From Myxococcales bacterium (GTDB lineage Bacteria; Myxococcota_A; Polyangia; Haliangiales; Haliangiaceae), in NCBI GenBank assembly GCA_016717005.1, contig JADJUF010000037.1:1054001-1118000 (forward strand): a stretch of DNA of 64,000 bases, in the 5' to 3' direction. A program made the position numbers and the translations under genes. Positions within the stretch are counted from its first letter, which is position 1, and each line of letters begins with the position of its first letter. Shown one piece after another: positions 16,104 to 25,930 of this stretch. Below the pieces are notes generated by a model. That model ran no database searches and was not told the origin of the DNA. It saw nothing but the letters and a program-made list of their open reading frames with translations.

Positions 16104-17306
16104 ATGACCATGAAGCGAACCATCCCGATCGCCGTGCTGCTGTGGCTGACCGTCGCCGCATCGTGCCCCAAGCGGCCGCCGCCAGAGTCCGGCCGGTTCG
16201 TCCTGATGCCGGCGTCCGGACCCGCGCCGATGGCGGTCGCGACCACGTGCACGGATGACCTGGCGTGCGACACGATCGCCGGCCAGTCGGCGTGCACGGT
16301 CTCGCAGGGGTGCGTCAGCGGCGAGTGCAAGTTCGCGGTCGCGGCGGGCCCGACCTGCCCGTGCTACGAGGGCGACATCCGCTGGTGCGGCAGCGGCACC
16401 TCCAAGGTGCAGTTCTGCGCCGAGATCGTGGCCGGCCAGACCGGCTGGCAAGCCGAGTGTGGCCCGAGCCAGGCGCCATGCACGACCGCGTATCCGACCA
16501 ACCCCGTCTGCAGTCAGGGCTCGGTGGCGACCATCTTCGACGTGTCGAAGGCGCAGTGGATCCCGACGCCCGGGGCGGCCTGTACGCCGACCAGCAGCTG
16601 TCCCGCCGAGGGCCAGGCCGAGAAGTGCACGCCGCGCGATCCTCGCTGCACCGGCGGGATCCGGACGTACAGCCGCGCATCGGGCTGGTCGGCGTGTGAG
16701 GACCTCGGCTGTCCAGTGCCGTGCGTGCCATCGGCCGAGGTGTGCAATGGCCGCGACGACGACTGCAACGGCATCGCCGATGACATCCCGGCCGAGTCGT
16801 GCGCGGCGCCGGCCCGGGGCGACTGCGCCGCGGGCCACGTCGTGTGCAACGGCTCGGTCCGCGCCTGCGTACCAGCGCTGCCCGCGAACGAGGTGTGCGG
16901 CGACGGCCGCGACAACGACTGCGACGGGCGGGTCGACGTCAACACCACGCGCGACGAGACCGTCACCGACATCACCGTCACCGTCGAGGGCGGCGCGGTC
17001 GGCACCAGCATCAACCGCATCCTGGGGCCGGCCAACTGCAACGGCGACCGGCTCGAGGCCGGGTTCGCGCGGGTCAGCGGCGACGGCGACTGCTGGGTGG
17101 TGGGCTGGGCCAACGACGCGTGCCGCGCGAACCCCGACGCGACCGCGGGCAACTCGACGATCCGTGACGCGTGCCAGATGTTCTGGGAGCAGGGCGGCGA
17201 CAACGGCCGCCGCGACTGTCGCTACATCGCGCACTCTGGCAACGCGTGGTGGACCCGCGGCGAGTGTCGGGGCTCGTTCCGCCGGCGGGTCCCGGCGTGT
17301 CAGTGA
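16104..17306 (+). CDS. Cys-rich lipoprotein with MopE-like metal-binding motifs
   Basis: 400 residues. Signal sequence MKRTIPIAVLLWLTVAAS ends at a lipobox Cys (residue 21). The mature protein is rich in Cys throughout. It has two MopE-type putative metal-binding motifs: CNGRDDDCNGIADD near residue 214 and CGDGRDNDCDGRVD about 55 residues later. The C-terminal domain (ILGPANCNGDRLEAGF ... CQMFWEQGGDN) is unrecognised. Likely surface-exposed. It follows the FGE lipoprotein directly (start one base after its stop). ATG at 16104, or ATG at 16110. Confidence 0.8.
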   Translation: MTMKRTIPIAVLLWLTVAASCPKRPPPESGRFVLMPASGPAPMAVATTCTDDLACDTIAGQSACTVSQGCVSGECKFAVAAGPTCPCYEGDIRWCGSGTSKVQFCAEIVAGQTGWQAECGPSQAPCTTAYPTNPVCSQGSVATIFDVSKAQWIPTPGAACTPTSSCPAEGQAEKCTPRDPRCTGGIRTYSRASGWSACEDLGCPVPCVPSAEVCNGRDDDCNGIADDIPAESCAAPARGDCAAGHVVCNGSVRACVPALPANEVCGDGRDNDCDGRVDVNTTRDETVTDITVTVEGGAVGTSINRILGPANCNGDRLEAGFARVSGDGDCWVVGWANDACRANPDATAGNSTIRDACQMFWEQGGDNGRRDCRYIAHSGNAWWTRGECRGSFRRRVPACQ

Positions 17307-17317
17307 GCGCCAGCGCG

Positions 17318-18397
<1,080 letters not shown>

Positions 18398-18447
18398 GGG
18401 GGCACGCTACCCGAGCAGCGGGCGCGGTGCCACGCCGGCGCCGGGGT

Positions 18448-18807
18448 TCAGCGGCCGCGGCAGGCGAGCGCCAGGCCGGCGACGCCGAGGTAGCCGGCCA
18501 TCAGCACGATCACGCCGGCGGGCGCCGAGGTCGAGGTCACGACCAGGTAGCCCCAGACCACGACCGGCGCGGTCGCGGCCGCGGCGCCGACCCGCGTCGC
18601 CCAGGCGCGGCCGCCGGCCACCGGCACCGCCGTCCCCAGCAGCCCGAGCGCGGCGGCGGCGTAGACGACCAGGGCGATCCACCTGGTCGCGGTGAGCCCG
18701 TCGCCGCGGCCGTAGGTCGCGTGGGCGATCAGCGCGGCGAACATGCCAGCGGCGATCATCAGCACCGAGGTGACGATCCGCAGCGGCGCCAGCGGCTCGG
18801 TGGTCAC
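18448..18807 (-). CDS. Small integral membrane protein, 119 aa
   Basis: Four hydrophobic segments: IVTSVLMIAAGMFAALIAHA, WIALVVYAAAALGLLGTAVPV, VGAAAATAPVVVWGYLVVTS and VIVLMAGYLGVAGLALACRG. The start GTG at 18807 overlaps the TGA of the large transglutaminase-like gene (GTGA), indicating translational coupling to it. No recognised family or motif. Confidence 0.7.
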   Translation of the reverse strand: MTTEPLAPLRIVTSVLMIAAGMFAALIAHATYGRGDGLTATRWIALVVYAAAALGLLGTAVPVAGGRAWATRVGAAAATAPVVVWGYLVVTSTSAPAGVIVLMAGYLGVAGLALACRGR

Positions 18808-21800
18808 GGGGTGGCCGTCGTCACGCCCAGCGCCTTGAGGCGCTTCTGCGCGAAGTCCCAGGCCGACGGAAACGCCGAGCGCTGGGTCGGCCGGGCGATG
18901 CTGCGGTACACGCCGATGGCGTCATCCCGGAGCCCGTAAGCCTCGGCGATCCGACCGACGACGTACCAGTCCGACGGGGTGATGTCATCGTCGAGCACCC
19001 CGTCGAGCTGGCGCCAGGCGGCGGATGGCTCGCCCGCGTCGGCGAGCACGACGGCGTAGGTGTTGACCCAGTGCCGCGGCTTGTCACCGCCGCGCGCGAA
19101 CAGGCGCTCCATCAGCGCGCGCGCGGCCTGCGGCGTCGGATCGAAGAACGTGTGCACCCACGCCGCGTTGTTGAGGTCACTACCACCGGCGTCGACGGGC
19201 GCGGTCAAGCGCTCGAACCAGGGCCGCGCGTCGCCCCAGTTGACCGCGAGGCCCGCGTACGCGCGCGCGGCCAGCAAGTTCGGATCGTCTGGTTTGACCG
19301 CGAGCAGCGGCGCCACCGCCGCCACCGCGGCCGCGCCGCGCCGCGCGTCGGCCAGCAGCTCGACGAGCTGCGCGACCAGTGCGGCGTCGGTCGGCTTGGC
19401 GTCGACGCGCGCGCGCTGCGCCGCGATCGCGGTCGGCAGGTCGCCGGCGCGCGCGGCCATCGAGATCGTCAGCAGCCGGCAGGCGTCGAGATCGTCGTCC
19501 CCGGTCAGGCCGGCGCAGGTCCGCACCACCGCCGCGGTGCTGGCCGGCGCCCGGTCGCCCAGCGCCAGCGCACCCAGCAGCTCCAGCACCGGCGCTGGTG
19601 CGTCGCCGAACCCGGTCTTGTGACGTCGCAAGAACTCGCCGAGCGGTGCGCCCCGCGCGCTGGTGGGCACGAGATCATCGGCCATCCGCACGGCCCAGCG
19701 CCGCGCCCCGCTGAGGTCCTTGCGCTTGACCGCGTCGATCAGCGCGCGGCCCGTGCTGCGCGGCAGGGTCTCTCCGCCGATCAAGATCGCGCGGTGGCGG
19801 TCGCGGGCGACGTAGAAGGTCAGCGGCTGGCCGGCCATGTCGATGCGGACCCGCCAGCCCAGGCGGTCGCTGCCGTCGGTGGTGAACTCGCCCGCGGCCA
19901 GGGTCACGTCGATCAACACGGCGCGGGTCGTGCCGGTCACCGCACTGGAGATCACGCTGCCTACCCCGGCCGCGCCGCTGGCCAGCTCGTCATCGACCTC
20001 GGGGCTCCAGGGGGGCCGGGGCCGCGGTCCCGCGACCATCCGCTCGATCGCCAGCTTGACCGGCGTGGTCGGGTCGCCCGGCGGCAGGCGATCGAGATCG
20101 ACCGCGCGCAGGCGATCGAAGTAGGCGCGCTCGGCCGCCGGCAGGGCGCCGTTCGCGGCCTCGCGCAGCGCGCGCCCGTCAGCGTAGCGGCGCAGCAAGA
20201 CCAGGCGGGAGCTGGCGCGGCGGAGGAGCTCGGCGCGATCGCGCCCGGCGGCGGCGCCATCCGCGATCCGGACGCCGGCGGCGACGCCCTGGCGCAGCGT
20301 GGCGAGGAGGATCTCGGCGCCGCGGCGCTGGTCCGAGCTCGGCAGCGACCGGGCCAGCTCGTCGAGCCGCGCGAGGTCGCCGGCCTGCGCCAGCGTCGCG
20401 ATCAGGTCGTCGACGTCGACGTCGACGTCGGCGGCGCGCAGCTCGAGCCGAAGCCCGGCCGCGGCGCGCAGGTCGGCGACGTCGGTGCTGATGTGGCCCC
20501 CGGCGTCCGACGCCAGGACCTTGGCGAGGGTGCGCTTGGCGCCGACGTGAGTCGGTTCCAGCGCCAGCGCCTTGCGGTACGCCGCGATCGCCCCGGCGCG
20601 ATCGTTGCCGGGCCGGTCCACGCGCCCGAGCCGATCGCACTGCAGCGCGAATCCGAGCGCGACCCACCCGCGCGCGTCGGTCGGGTCGATGGTCGTGGCC
20701 AGGCGCGCCTCGCGTCGGGCCGCGTCGCCCATCCCGGTGGTGACCAGCGTGAACGCCAGCTGCGCGTGGTGCAGCCCCTCCTTCGGGTGCAGCGCGATCA
20801 GCCGTCGGTGCTCGGCGACGGCCTCGGCCACCTTGCCCTGGCTCGCGAGCGTCGCGGCGTCGAGCGCGATCACCACCTTGTGGCTGCCCTCGCCTTCGAG
20901 CTGGGCGACCGCCGCGCGGGTCGCACGCAGCTGTGCGGCGGTGATCCGGCGCGGCCCGGAGTCGAGCCGATAGGTGATGGTCATCGCGCCGGCGTCGCGC
21001 GCGCGCCTGATCGTCAGCGTCATCGCGCCGAGCGCGCGCGCCTCGTGCGCCGGCAGGTCGGGCGCCGAGTAGCCGGGCGGCAGCTCGATCCGGTTGACGA
21101 TCTCGTAGACGTGCGGGCGCGCCCAGACGTAGTCGACCGTGCGGTCCTTGGCCGCGCGCGCGGGCGCGTCGTCGGCGTCGACGATCTCCGGCGGCAGGCG
21201 CTCGAGGGTGTCGGTCGGGAACAGCCACGCGGTCAGGCCGTCGGAGTTGTCCGCGACGCGGCCGACCTGGTCGGCATCGAGCGTGAGCGTGAACGGCGTG
21301 GCCAGGTCGTGGGGGTCGCTGTGCACGTAGGTGACGAGCTTGGCCCGGTACTCCTTCTCGACGTAGTGGGCGAGGCTGTCGTGGACGTCGCCCTTCGCCG
21401 AGTTGCGGATCCAGGCCCGCAGGTCGTCGCTCCAGATGCCGCGCTGCTCCGACAGCTCGGTGACGGTGCCCGACCGCTGCTCGGCGAGGTGGAACGTCCG
21501 CACCTCGCGGATCAGGTTGTCGGCCGGCGCGGCGACCGGCGTGAGCGTCAGCGCGCGCGTCGCCTTGGCGATGATCAACGCGCGGCGGCCCTGGTCGCGC
21601 ACCGGCAGCTGGCCGGCGGGCAGCAGATCTTCGGTGGCGTCGATCCACAGGTCCTTGCCGTCGACGACCGCGCGCACGATCGCGTGGTCGAAGCCGCCCA
21701 TGCCCGGCAGCGCCGGGTCGATGTCCCAGCCGGGGCCGGTCGACAAGAGCGCGACGTCGGCGGTGACGCCGGCCGCGCGCAAGAGCGCGACGAGCAGCGT

Positions 21801-22799
21801 CGCCTTGTCCTTGCAGTCGCCGAACCCGCGCGCCAGCGTCTCGGCCGGCGTGACGGGGATGATCGCGGAGTCCGACAGCTCGATGCCGGTGTAGCGGACC
21901 TGCGCGTGCACCCAGGCCACGATCCGGTCGACGGTGGCGCGCGGGGTCGCGGCCTTGAGGTCGGCCGGCAGCGGCACGCCCGCGGCCAGGCGCTGCTCGA
22001 CCTGCGCCCGGTAGTCGGCGGCGATCGCCGCCCAGCTCGCGCCGGTCGCGACGACCGCGAACGGGTTGGCCAGATAGTTCGATGGCACCCCGGGTGCGCT
22101 GTCGACCGAGGTCGCCAGGTTGGCCAGGTCGTAGGTCACGATCGTGCGATCGCCGGCGACGCGGGTGCGCGGCTTGACGGCCAGCGCCGGGCCGCGGGTC
22201 GCGACCCGCGCCTTGAGCGCGGTCGGCGCCGACACCGTCAGCACCTTGCGGCGGATCGGGACCCCCCGCCGCACCGGCAGCCAGTGGAGCGTGCCCGCGG
22301 CCAGGAGCGGCTCGCGGTCGGTGAACACGAACTCCTCCTCGACCACGGCCCCGACCACCAGCCGCGGCAGCGGCGCGCTCAGGTCGCGGCGGTCGGAGAA
22401 CACCGTCGGCGACTCGCTGACCGTCGGCGCGTCGTGGATCAGCGACTGATCGAACTCGGCGACGCTGCCGTCGGGCGACACCACGCGGCCGCGCACCTGC
22501 GGCCGGTCCTGGTAGAACGGGCTCCAGTCGAGGCCCAGGGTGCCCCAGTTGTCGATGGCGCTCGGCGCGAGGATCGCGAAGACGAGGCGATGCCGCGCCT
22601 CGACGCGGCCGCGCGCGTCGAAGGTCAGCGTGCTGTCTTCGCGCAAGACGATGGCGTCGTGATCACCGGCGGTGGCGCCCTTGGCCTCGGCCAGGAGCTC
22701 CGCGGCCGTCGCCGTGAACGCGGGCTTGTCGAGCGGCCCGGCGGCCGCCGAGGCGACCATCGCGAGCAGGAGCACACACCAGAGGCCGACGAGACGCAT
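18804..22799 (-). CDS. DUF3857 / transglutaminase-like / TPR secreted protein
   Basis: 1331 residues. Signal peptide MRLVGLWCVLLLAMVASAAA. Residues ~45-260 match DUF3857 (LTFDARGRVEARHRLVFAI, VVEEEFVFTD). Residues ~285-400 form a transglutaminase-like domain with a full triad: Cys329 in FGDCKDKATLL, His372 in GFDHAIVRA, Asp387 in LWIDATED. The C-terminal ~700 residues are Ala-rich helical repeats of TPR type (EGLHHAQLAFTLVTTGMGDAA, DARGWVALGFALQCDR). Proteins of this build are common in the periplasm of myxobacteria and Bacteroidota, with unknown substrate. ATG at 22799 begins the signal peptide. It is divergent from the acetyltransferase gene. Confidence 0.85.
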   Translation of the reverse strand: MRLVGLWCVLLLAMVASAAAGPLDKPAFTATAAELLAEAKGATAGDHDAIVLREDSTLTFDARGRVEARHRLVFAILAPSAIDNWGTLGLDWSPFYQDRPQVRGRVVSPDGSVAEFDQSLIHDAPTVSESPTVFSDRRDLSAPLPRLVVGAVVEEEFVFTDREPLLAAGTLHWLPVRRGVPIRRKVLTVSAPTALKARVATRGPALAVKPRTRVAGDRTIVTYDLANLATSVDSAPGVPSNYLANPFAVVATGASWAAIAADYRAQVEQRLAAGVPLPADLKAATPRATVDRIVAWVHAQVRYTGIELSDSAIIPVTPAETLARGFGDCKDKATLLVALLRAAGVTADVALLSTGPGWDIDPALPGMGGFDHAIVRAVVDGKDLWIDATEDLLPAGQLPVRDQGRRALIIAKATRALTLTPVAAPADNLIREVRTFHLAEQRSGTVTELSEQRGIWSDDLRAWIRNSAKGDVHDSLAHYVEKEYRAKLVTYVHSDPHDLATPFTLTLDADQVGRVADNSDGLTAWLFPTDTLERLPPEIVDADDAPARAAKDRTVDYVWARPHVYEIVNRIELPPGYSAPDLPAHEARALGAMTLTIRRARDAGAMTITYRLDSGPRRITAAQLRATRAAVAQLEGEGSHKVVIALDAATLASQGKVAEAVAEHRRLIALHPKEGLHHAQLAFTLVTTGMGDAARREARLATTIDPTDARGWVALGFALQCDRLGRVDRPGNDRAGAIAAYRKALALEPTHVGAKRTLAKVLASDAGGHISTDVADLRAAAGLRLELRAADVDVDVDDLIATLAQAGDLARLDELARSLPSSDQRRGAEILLATLRQGVAAGVRIADGAAAGRDRAELLRRASSRLVLLRRYADGRALREAANGALPAAERAYFDRLRAVDLDRLPPGDPTTPVKLAIERMVAGPRPRPPWSPEVDDELASGAAGVGSVISSAVTGTTRAVLIDVTLAAGEFTTDGSDRLGWRVRIDMAGQPLTFYVARDRHRAILIGGETLPRSTGRALIDAVKRKDLSGARRWAVRMADDLVPTSARGAPLGEFLRRHKTGFGDAPAPVLELLGALALGDRAPASTAAVVRTCAGLTGDDDLDACRLLTISMAARAGDLPTAIAAQRARVDAKPTDAALVAQLVELLADARRGAAAVAAVAPLLAVKPDDPNLLAARAYAGLAVNWGDARPWFERLTAPVDAGGSDLNNAAWVHTFFDPTPQAARALMERLFARGGDKPRHWVNTYAVVLADAGEPSAAWRQLDGVLDDDITPSDWYVVGRIAEAYGLRDDAIGVYRSIARPTQRSAFPSAWDFAQKRLKALGVTTATP

Positions 22800-22884
22800 G
22801 CGGAGAGCATACACGGTCGGACCGATCATGGAACCGCCGCTCGTGGGTGGACGGCTGCGCCGGCCTCGGGGCAAGCTGGCGCGC

Positions 22885-23481
22885 ATGTCCGACGAGGTCG
22901 TCATCACCGAGGCGCCGCTGATCCATCCGACCGCCGTGGTCGAGCGCGGCGCCGAGGTCGGCCCCGGCACCAGGATCTGGCACTTCGCCCACGTCATGCC
23001 GGGCGCGCGGATCGGCGCCGACTGCGTCGTCGGGCACGCCTGCTACGTCGGCAACGTGACGATCGGCGATCGCTGCCGCATCCAGAACCACGTGTCGGTG
23101 TTCGACGGGGTCACGCTGGAGGACGAGGTCCTGCTGGGCCCGTCGTGCGTGTTCACCAACGTCAAGCACCCGCGCGCGCACGTCTCGCGCAAGGAAGAGT
23201 TCGCGCCGACCCTGGTCGGGCGCGGCGCGACGGTCGGCGCCAACGCGACGGTCGTGTGCGGCGTGACGATCGGCGCCTACGCGTTCATCGGCGCCGGCGC
23301 GGCGGTGGCGGCCGACGTGGCGCCGCACGCGCTGGTGGTCGGCGTGCCGGCGCGCTGGATCGGCTGGGCCTGCCGCTGCGGCGAGCGTCTGCCCGGCTTC
23401 GACGGCGGCGGCGTCTCGACCTGCGGCCGCTGCGGCGATCGCTACCGCAGCAAGGGCGCGGGCGTCGAGCTGGCGGCGTAG
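22885..23481 (+). CDS. WbpD/WlbB-type UDP-sugar N-acetyltransferase
   Basis: 198 residues of left-handed beta-helix hexapeptide repeats (IHPTAVVERGAEVGPGTRIW, ARIGADCVVGHACYVGNVTI). Family-typical motifs include IQNHVSVFDGVTLEDEVLLG, FTNVKHPRAHVSRKEEF and VVGVPARWIGW. This matches the enzyme that N-acetylates UDP-2-acetamido-3-amino-2,3-dideoxy-glucuronate for O-antigen or exopolysaccharide. His and Asn residues in the IQNHVSV stretch are in the family's active-site region. The C-terminus carries a four-Cys zinc ribbon (CRCGERL...CGRCG). ATG at 22885 chosen (MSDEVV). No other polysaccharide genes are adjacent. The 3' end is copied 240 bp downstream. Confidence 0.85.
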   Translation: MSDEVVITEAPLIHPTAVVERGAEVGPGTRIWHFAHVMPGARIGADCVVGHACYVGNVTIGDRCRIQNHVSVFDGVTLEDEVLLGPSCVFTNVKHPRAHVSRKEEFAPTLVGRGATVGANATVVCGVTIGAYAFIGAGAAVAADVAPHALVVGVPARWIGWACRCGERLPGFDGGGVSTCGRCGDRYRSKGAGVELAA

Positions 23482-23743
23482 CGCGGGCTACGCGAGCGGG
23501 CGGCGTAGCCCACGGCTCGCGTCGCCTCGCCGCGCAGGCCGGCCCCTGGTCGCGCGTGCTCGCGCGAAGCGCTGCGGCGCGGGCTCGGCCGCGCGCTGGG
23601 ACGAGGACCTGCGCTGTGATGGGTGCTCGCCGAGGACATCGACGGTGGCGGCGTGTCGACCTGCGGCCGCTGCGGCGATCGCCACCGCAGCGAGGGCGCG
23701 GGCGCCGAGCTGGCGGCGTAGCGCGGGCTACGCGCGCGGGCGG
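23401..23743. repeat. 240-bp duplication of a convergent gene junction
   Basis: Bases 23401-23503 (the last 80 bases of the acetyltransferase gene, its TAG and flank) recur with few changes at 23641-23743. The second copy runs into the TAG and last codons of the convergent gene at 23728, and the first copy carries the equivalent GGGCTACGCG segment. Both genes' 3' ends were therefore duplicated as a unit. The 23504-23640 stretch between holds no gene. Confidence 0.85.
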
Positions 23744-24744
23744 TAGTACTCGCGCACCGCGAGCAGGAGCGCGATCGGATCGAAGCCGAGCAGCGCGAAC
23801 GGGTGCGCGCCGGACTCGCGCATCGCGGTGCGCGCGCGCCCGGCCAGCTCGCTGGCGCGGTCGCGGGTGGCCTGGGGCAAGAGCGCGGCGAGGGCGCTGG
23901 CGCCGCGCTGGGCCATGGCCGCGACGGTGGCGCTGCCGAGCAGGCCGAGCAGCCAGGCCGGCGCCGGGTCGAGGATGATGCGCTTGGCGTTGACCTCGCG
24001 CCCGAGGGTGTCGGGCGGGCCGACGATCAGCTTGTCGATCGTGGCGCGCTCGAGGAACACCGCCAGCGCCGGCCGCGCCAGGCGCTCGCCGATCGCGCGG
24101 GTCACGCGCTTGTGGGCGCCGGCCCAGTCGCGGGCGAGCGCGGCCTCGGGCACGAGGTCGGCGATCGCGGCGTGGGTCGTGACCAGCGCGATGTCGCCCT
24201 TGCGCTTGACCGCGATGACCGACGCCAGCACCGCCCGGCGATCGTCGGCGATGACGTAGGCGGCCAGCGCGCTGTCGTCGGGGATCAGCAGATCGAACGT
24301 GCGCTGCAGCGGCTCGTACTGCGGCGCCGGCAGCAGATCGAGCAGCGGCGGCTCGGTCCAGACGCCCTTGCCGCTGCGGTGCTTGAGCGCGCGCAGCACC
24401 GCCAGCCCGGCGGCGGCCAGATCGTCGTCGACGGTCAGCGTCCGCTCGACCTCGGCCGCCAGCTCGCGCACGACCGCGACGTCGAGCGCGACGACGGCCC
24501 CGACCCCGAGCGCGCGCGCGGCGGCGCGCAGGTTGGCGGCGGTGGGCGGCATGGTCAGCGCGGCGGGATCGGCGGTGCCGGTGGCGTCGGCGCCGGCGAC
24601 GACCAGCCGCACGACCCGATCGCCGTCGAGCACGGCCAGCGCGTAGCGCGGTCGATCGCGCAGCGGCGGCGGCACCAGCAGATCGATCCAGGCGCGCCAG
24701 TGGCGCGGATCGACGTCGGTGAGCGCCAGGGTACGCGCGAGCAT
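23728..24744 (-). CDS. Unknown protein, 338 aa
   Basis: Starts MLARTLALTDVDPRHW. No signal peptide is present. The protein is alpha/beta with Ala-rich helices, an HRSGKGVWTEPP motif, a DLLIPDDSALAAYVIADDRRAVLASVIAVKR-type strand-helix-strand unit, and a hydrophobic segment AWLLGLLGSATVAAMAQ. The pattern of two repeated ribonuclease-H-like halves (ALAVLDGDRVVRLVVAG; LASVIAVKRKGDIALVTTH) hints at an internal duplication. No recognised family. It is transcribed towards the acetyltransferase gene, and the two stops lie in a duplicated junction. Confidence 0.65.
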   Translation of the reverse strand: MLARTLALTDVDPRHWRAWIDLLVPPPLRDRPRYALAVLDGDRVVRLVVAGADATGTADPAALTMPPTAANLRAAARALGVGAVVALDVAVVRELAAEVERTLTVDDDLAAAGLAVLRALKHRSGKGVWTEPPLLDLLPAPQYEPLQRTFDLLIPDDSALAAYVIADDRRAVLASVIAVKRKGDIALVTTHAAIADLVPEAALARDWAGAHKRVTRAIGERLARPALAVFLERATIDKLIVGPPDTLGREVNAKRIILDPAPAWLLGLLGSATVAAMAQRGASALAALLPQATRDRASELAGRARTAMRESGAHPFALLGFDPIALLLAVREYYRPRA

Positions 24745-24808
24745 GCGCGCAGGCTAACCGGTCGGCCGATTACTTGAAAGTCGGACCGACCCGCGCCACG
24801 CTGCGCGC

Positions 24809-25312
24809 ATGACGAACAAACTCGCAGTGGCTTCGGGTCTCGCGGTCCTCGTCCTCGGGGTGGGTGCGGCCTCGGCCGGCGGCTCCAAGGGCTCGATCGG
24901 CGTGGGCGGTGAGGCGCAGATCAACGGCAACCTCGGCGGCCTCTCGGCCAACTACGACATGGGCGAGTTCCACGTCGGGGGCTTCCTCGGTTTCTCCGAC
25001 GCGGGCGGCGAGGACGACACCAACGTCGCGATCGGCGCGCGCTTCTACTACCACGTGCACTCGTCGGCGATGGCCGACTTTGGCGTCGGTGGCAGCGTCG
25101 GGCTCGGGTTCTTCGGTGACCAGACGCCGGGCGTCGACAACAACGCCACGGTCATGTTCCTGGAGCCGGGACTGCAGATCCGGGCCTTCGTGGCGTCGAA
25201 CGTGGCGCTCAGCTTCACCGGCGGCCTGACCCTGGGCCTGGCCGACGCCGAGGGCGTGGCGGTCACCGCGCAACCGGTGGGCTCGGCCGGCGTCCACTAT
25301 TACTTCTTCTGA
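24809..25312 (+). CDS. Outer-membrane beta-barrel-like secreted protein
   Basis: 167 residues with a clear signal peptide (MTNKLAVASGLAVLVLGVGAASAG). The mature part has alternating strands of polar and hydrophobic residues with Gly-rich turns (GSIGVGGEAQINGN, HVGGFLGFSDAGG, VAIGARFYYHVHSS) and ends in the aromatic GVHYYFF typical of outer-membrane barrels. No Cys. Function unknown. It is followed 12 bases later by the putative selenoprotein gene in the same direction. Confidence 0.75.
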   Translation: MTNKLAVASGLAVLVLGVGAASAGGSKGSIGVGGEAQINGNLGGLSANYDMGEFHVGGFLGFSDAGGEDDTNVAIGARFYYHVHSSAMADFGVGGSVGLGFFGDQTPGVDNNATVMFLEPGLQIRAFVASNVALSFTGGLTLGLADAEGVAVTAQPVGSAGVHYYFF

Positions 25313-25324
25313 TCGGCGGCCGTC

Positions 25325-25693
25325 GTGACGATCGACACCGCCGCGGCGCTGGCCGGGGTGCGCGCGTGCCCGACCCTCGCCGACGCGATCGTCGTGGGCC
25401 TGCGGCTGGCGCCGCCGTGGTCGGTCGTCGACGTGGTCGTGCAGGACGAGTTCACCCACGACGTGGTGTTCGCGTCCGACGGCGACGGTGATGGCGGCCC
25501 GGCGCTCGTGCTCGACTGCACGTGACTGGGCCGCGTCGACGCGGTCTCCGTGTGGGACCACCGCCCGAGCGCTGACGAGCTGCTGGACGCGCGGGTCGCG
25601 GCCGGCTGGGCGCCGACCGCGACCGGCACCGTCGACGGGCCGGTGGTGATGGGCCACGCGTGCAAGCTGCCGGTCAAGCCAGCGGCGCGCTGA
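25325..25693 (+). CDS. Putative selenoprotein (in-frame TGA at 25523-25525), unknown family
   Basis: The frame from ATG 25325 (MTIDTAAALAGVRACPTL) meets TGA at 25523-25525 and then stays open, with normal codon bias and sensible protein sequence, to TGA at 25691-25693. The parts on either side look like one domain: VVVQDEFTHDVVFASDG and PALVLDCT before, LGRVDAVSVWDHRPSADELL and DGPVVMGHACKLP after, giving 122 residues. The TGA follows Cys-Thr (a C-x-U arrangement). A hairpin (GGTCTC/GGGACC, loop CGTGT) lies 18-34 bases after it, where bacterial SECIS elements sit. The alternative is a TGG-to-TGA nonsense mutation, since Trp would also fit. The family is not recognised. Confidence 0.55.
25543..25559 (+). 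promoter_or_regulatory. SECIS-like hairpin downstream of in-frame TGA
   Basis: GGTCTC-CGTGT-GGGACC forms a six-pair stem (one U-G) with a five-base loop whose second base is G. The loop lies 24-28 bases after the TGA, within the spacing described for bacterial SECIS elements. GC-rich DNA makes chance hairpins likely, so the support is moderate. Confidence 0.45.
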
Positions 25694-25722
25694 CGCCGCG
25701 GCGCGACCCGGGTGGCGCCAGC

Positions 25723-25930
25723 GCGCTGACGTTGAGCCAGCGGGTGCCGTGGCGCCAGCGCGCTGATGTTGAGCCAGCGGGTGCCGTGGCGCGCGCTCGC
25801 TGACGCTGAGCCAGCAGGTGCCGTGGGCGGGCACCTCGACGGTGACGGTGCCGCGATCGGCGCGCTGACCGGCTAGCTGACGCTGAGCCAGCGGGTGCCG
25901 TGCGCGGGCACCTCGACGGTGACCGCGCCG
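25723..25930. repeat. Degenerate copies of the 3' end of the GH35-like gene
   Basis: The gene's final codons (HGTRWLSVS then stop, read leftwards from 25920) recur as GACG(C/T)TGAGCCAGCGGGTGCC-type words at about 25735, 25765 and 25800. The 25800 copy extends through GGGCACCTCGACGGTGACGG. The 179 bases 25694-25872 otherwise hold no gene. Confidence 0.8.

Noticed and set aside
19071..23978. Very long plus-strand open frame (over 1600 codons)
   Set aside because: It is the mirror of the high-GC minus-strand transglutaminase-like gene: low-complexity Arg/Gly text, no domain, no start signal.
25531..25544. CCGCG-TCGA-CGCGG hairpin as the SECIS of the second TGA gene
   Set aside because: Its loop lies only about 11-14 bases after the TGA and has no G in its first two positions that fits the consensus as well as the hairpin at 25543-25559.
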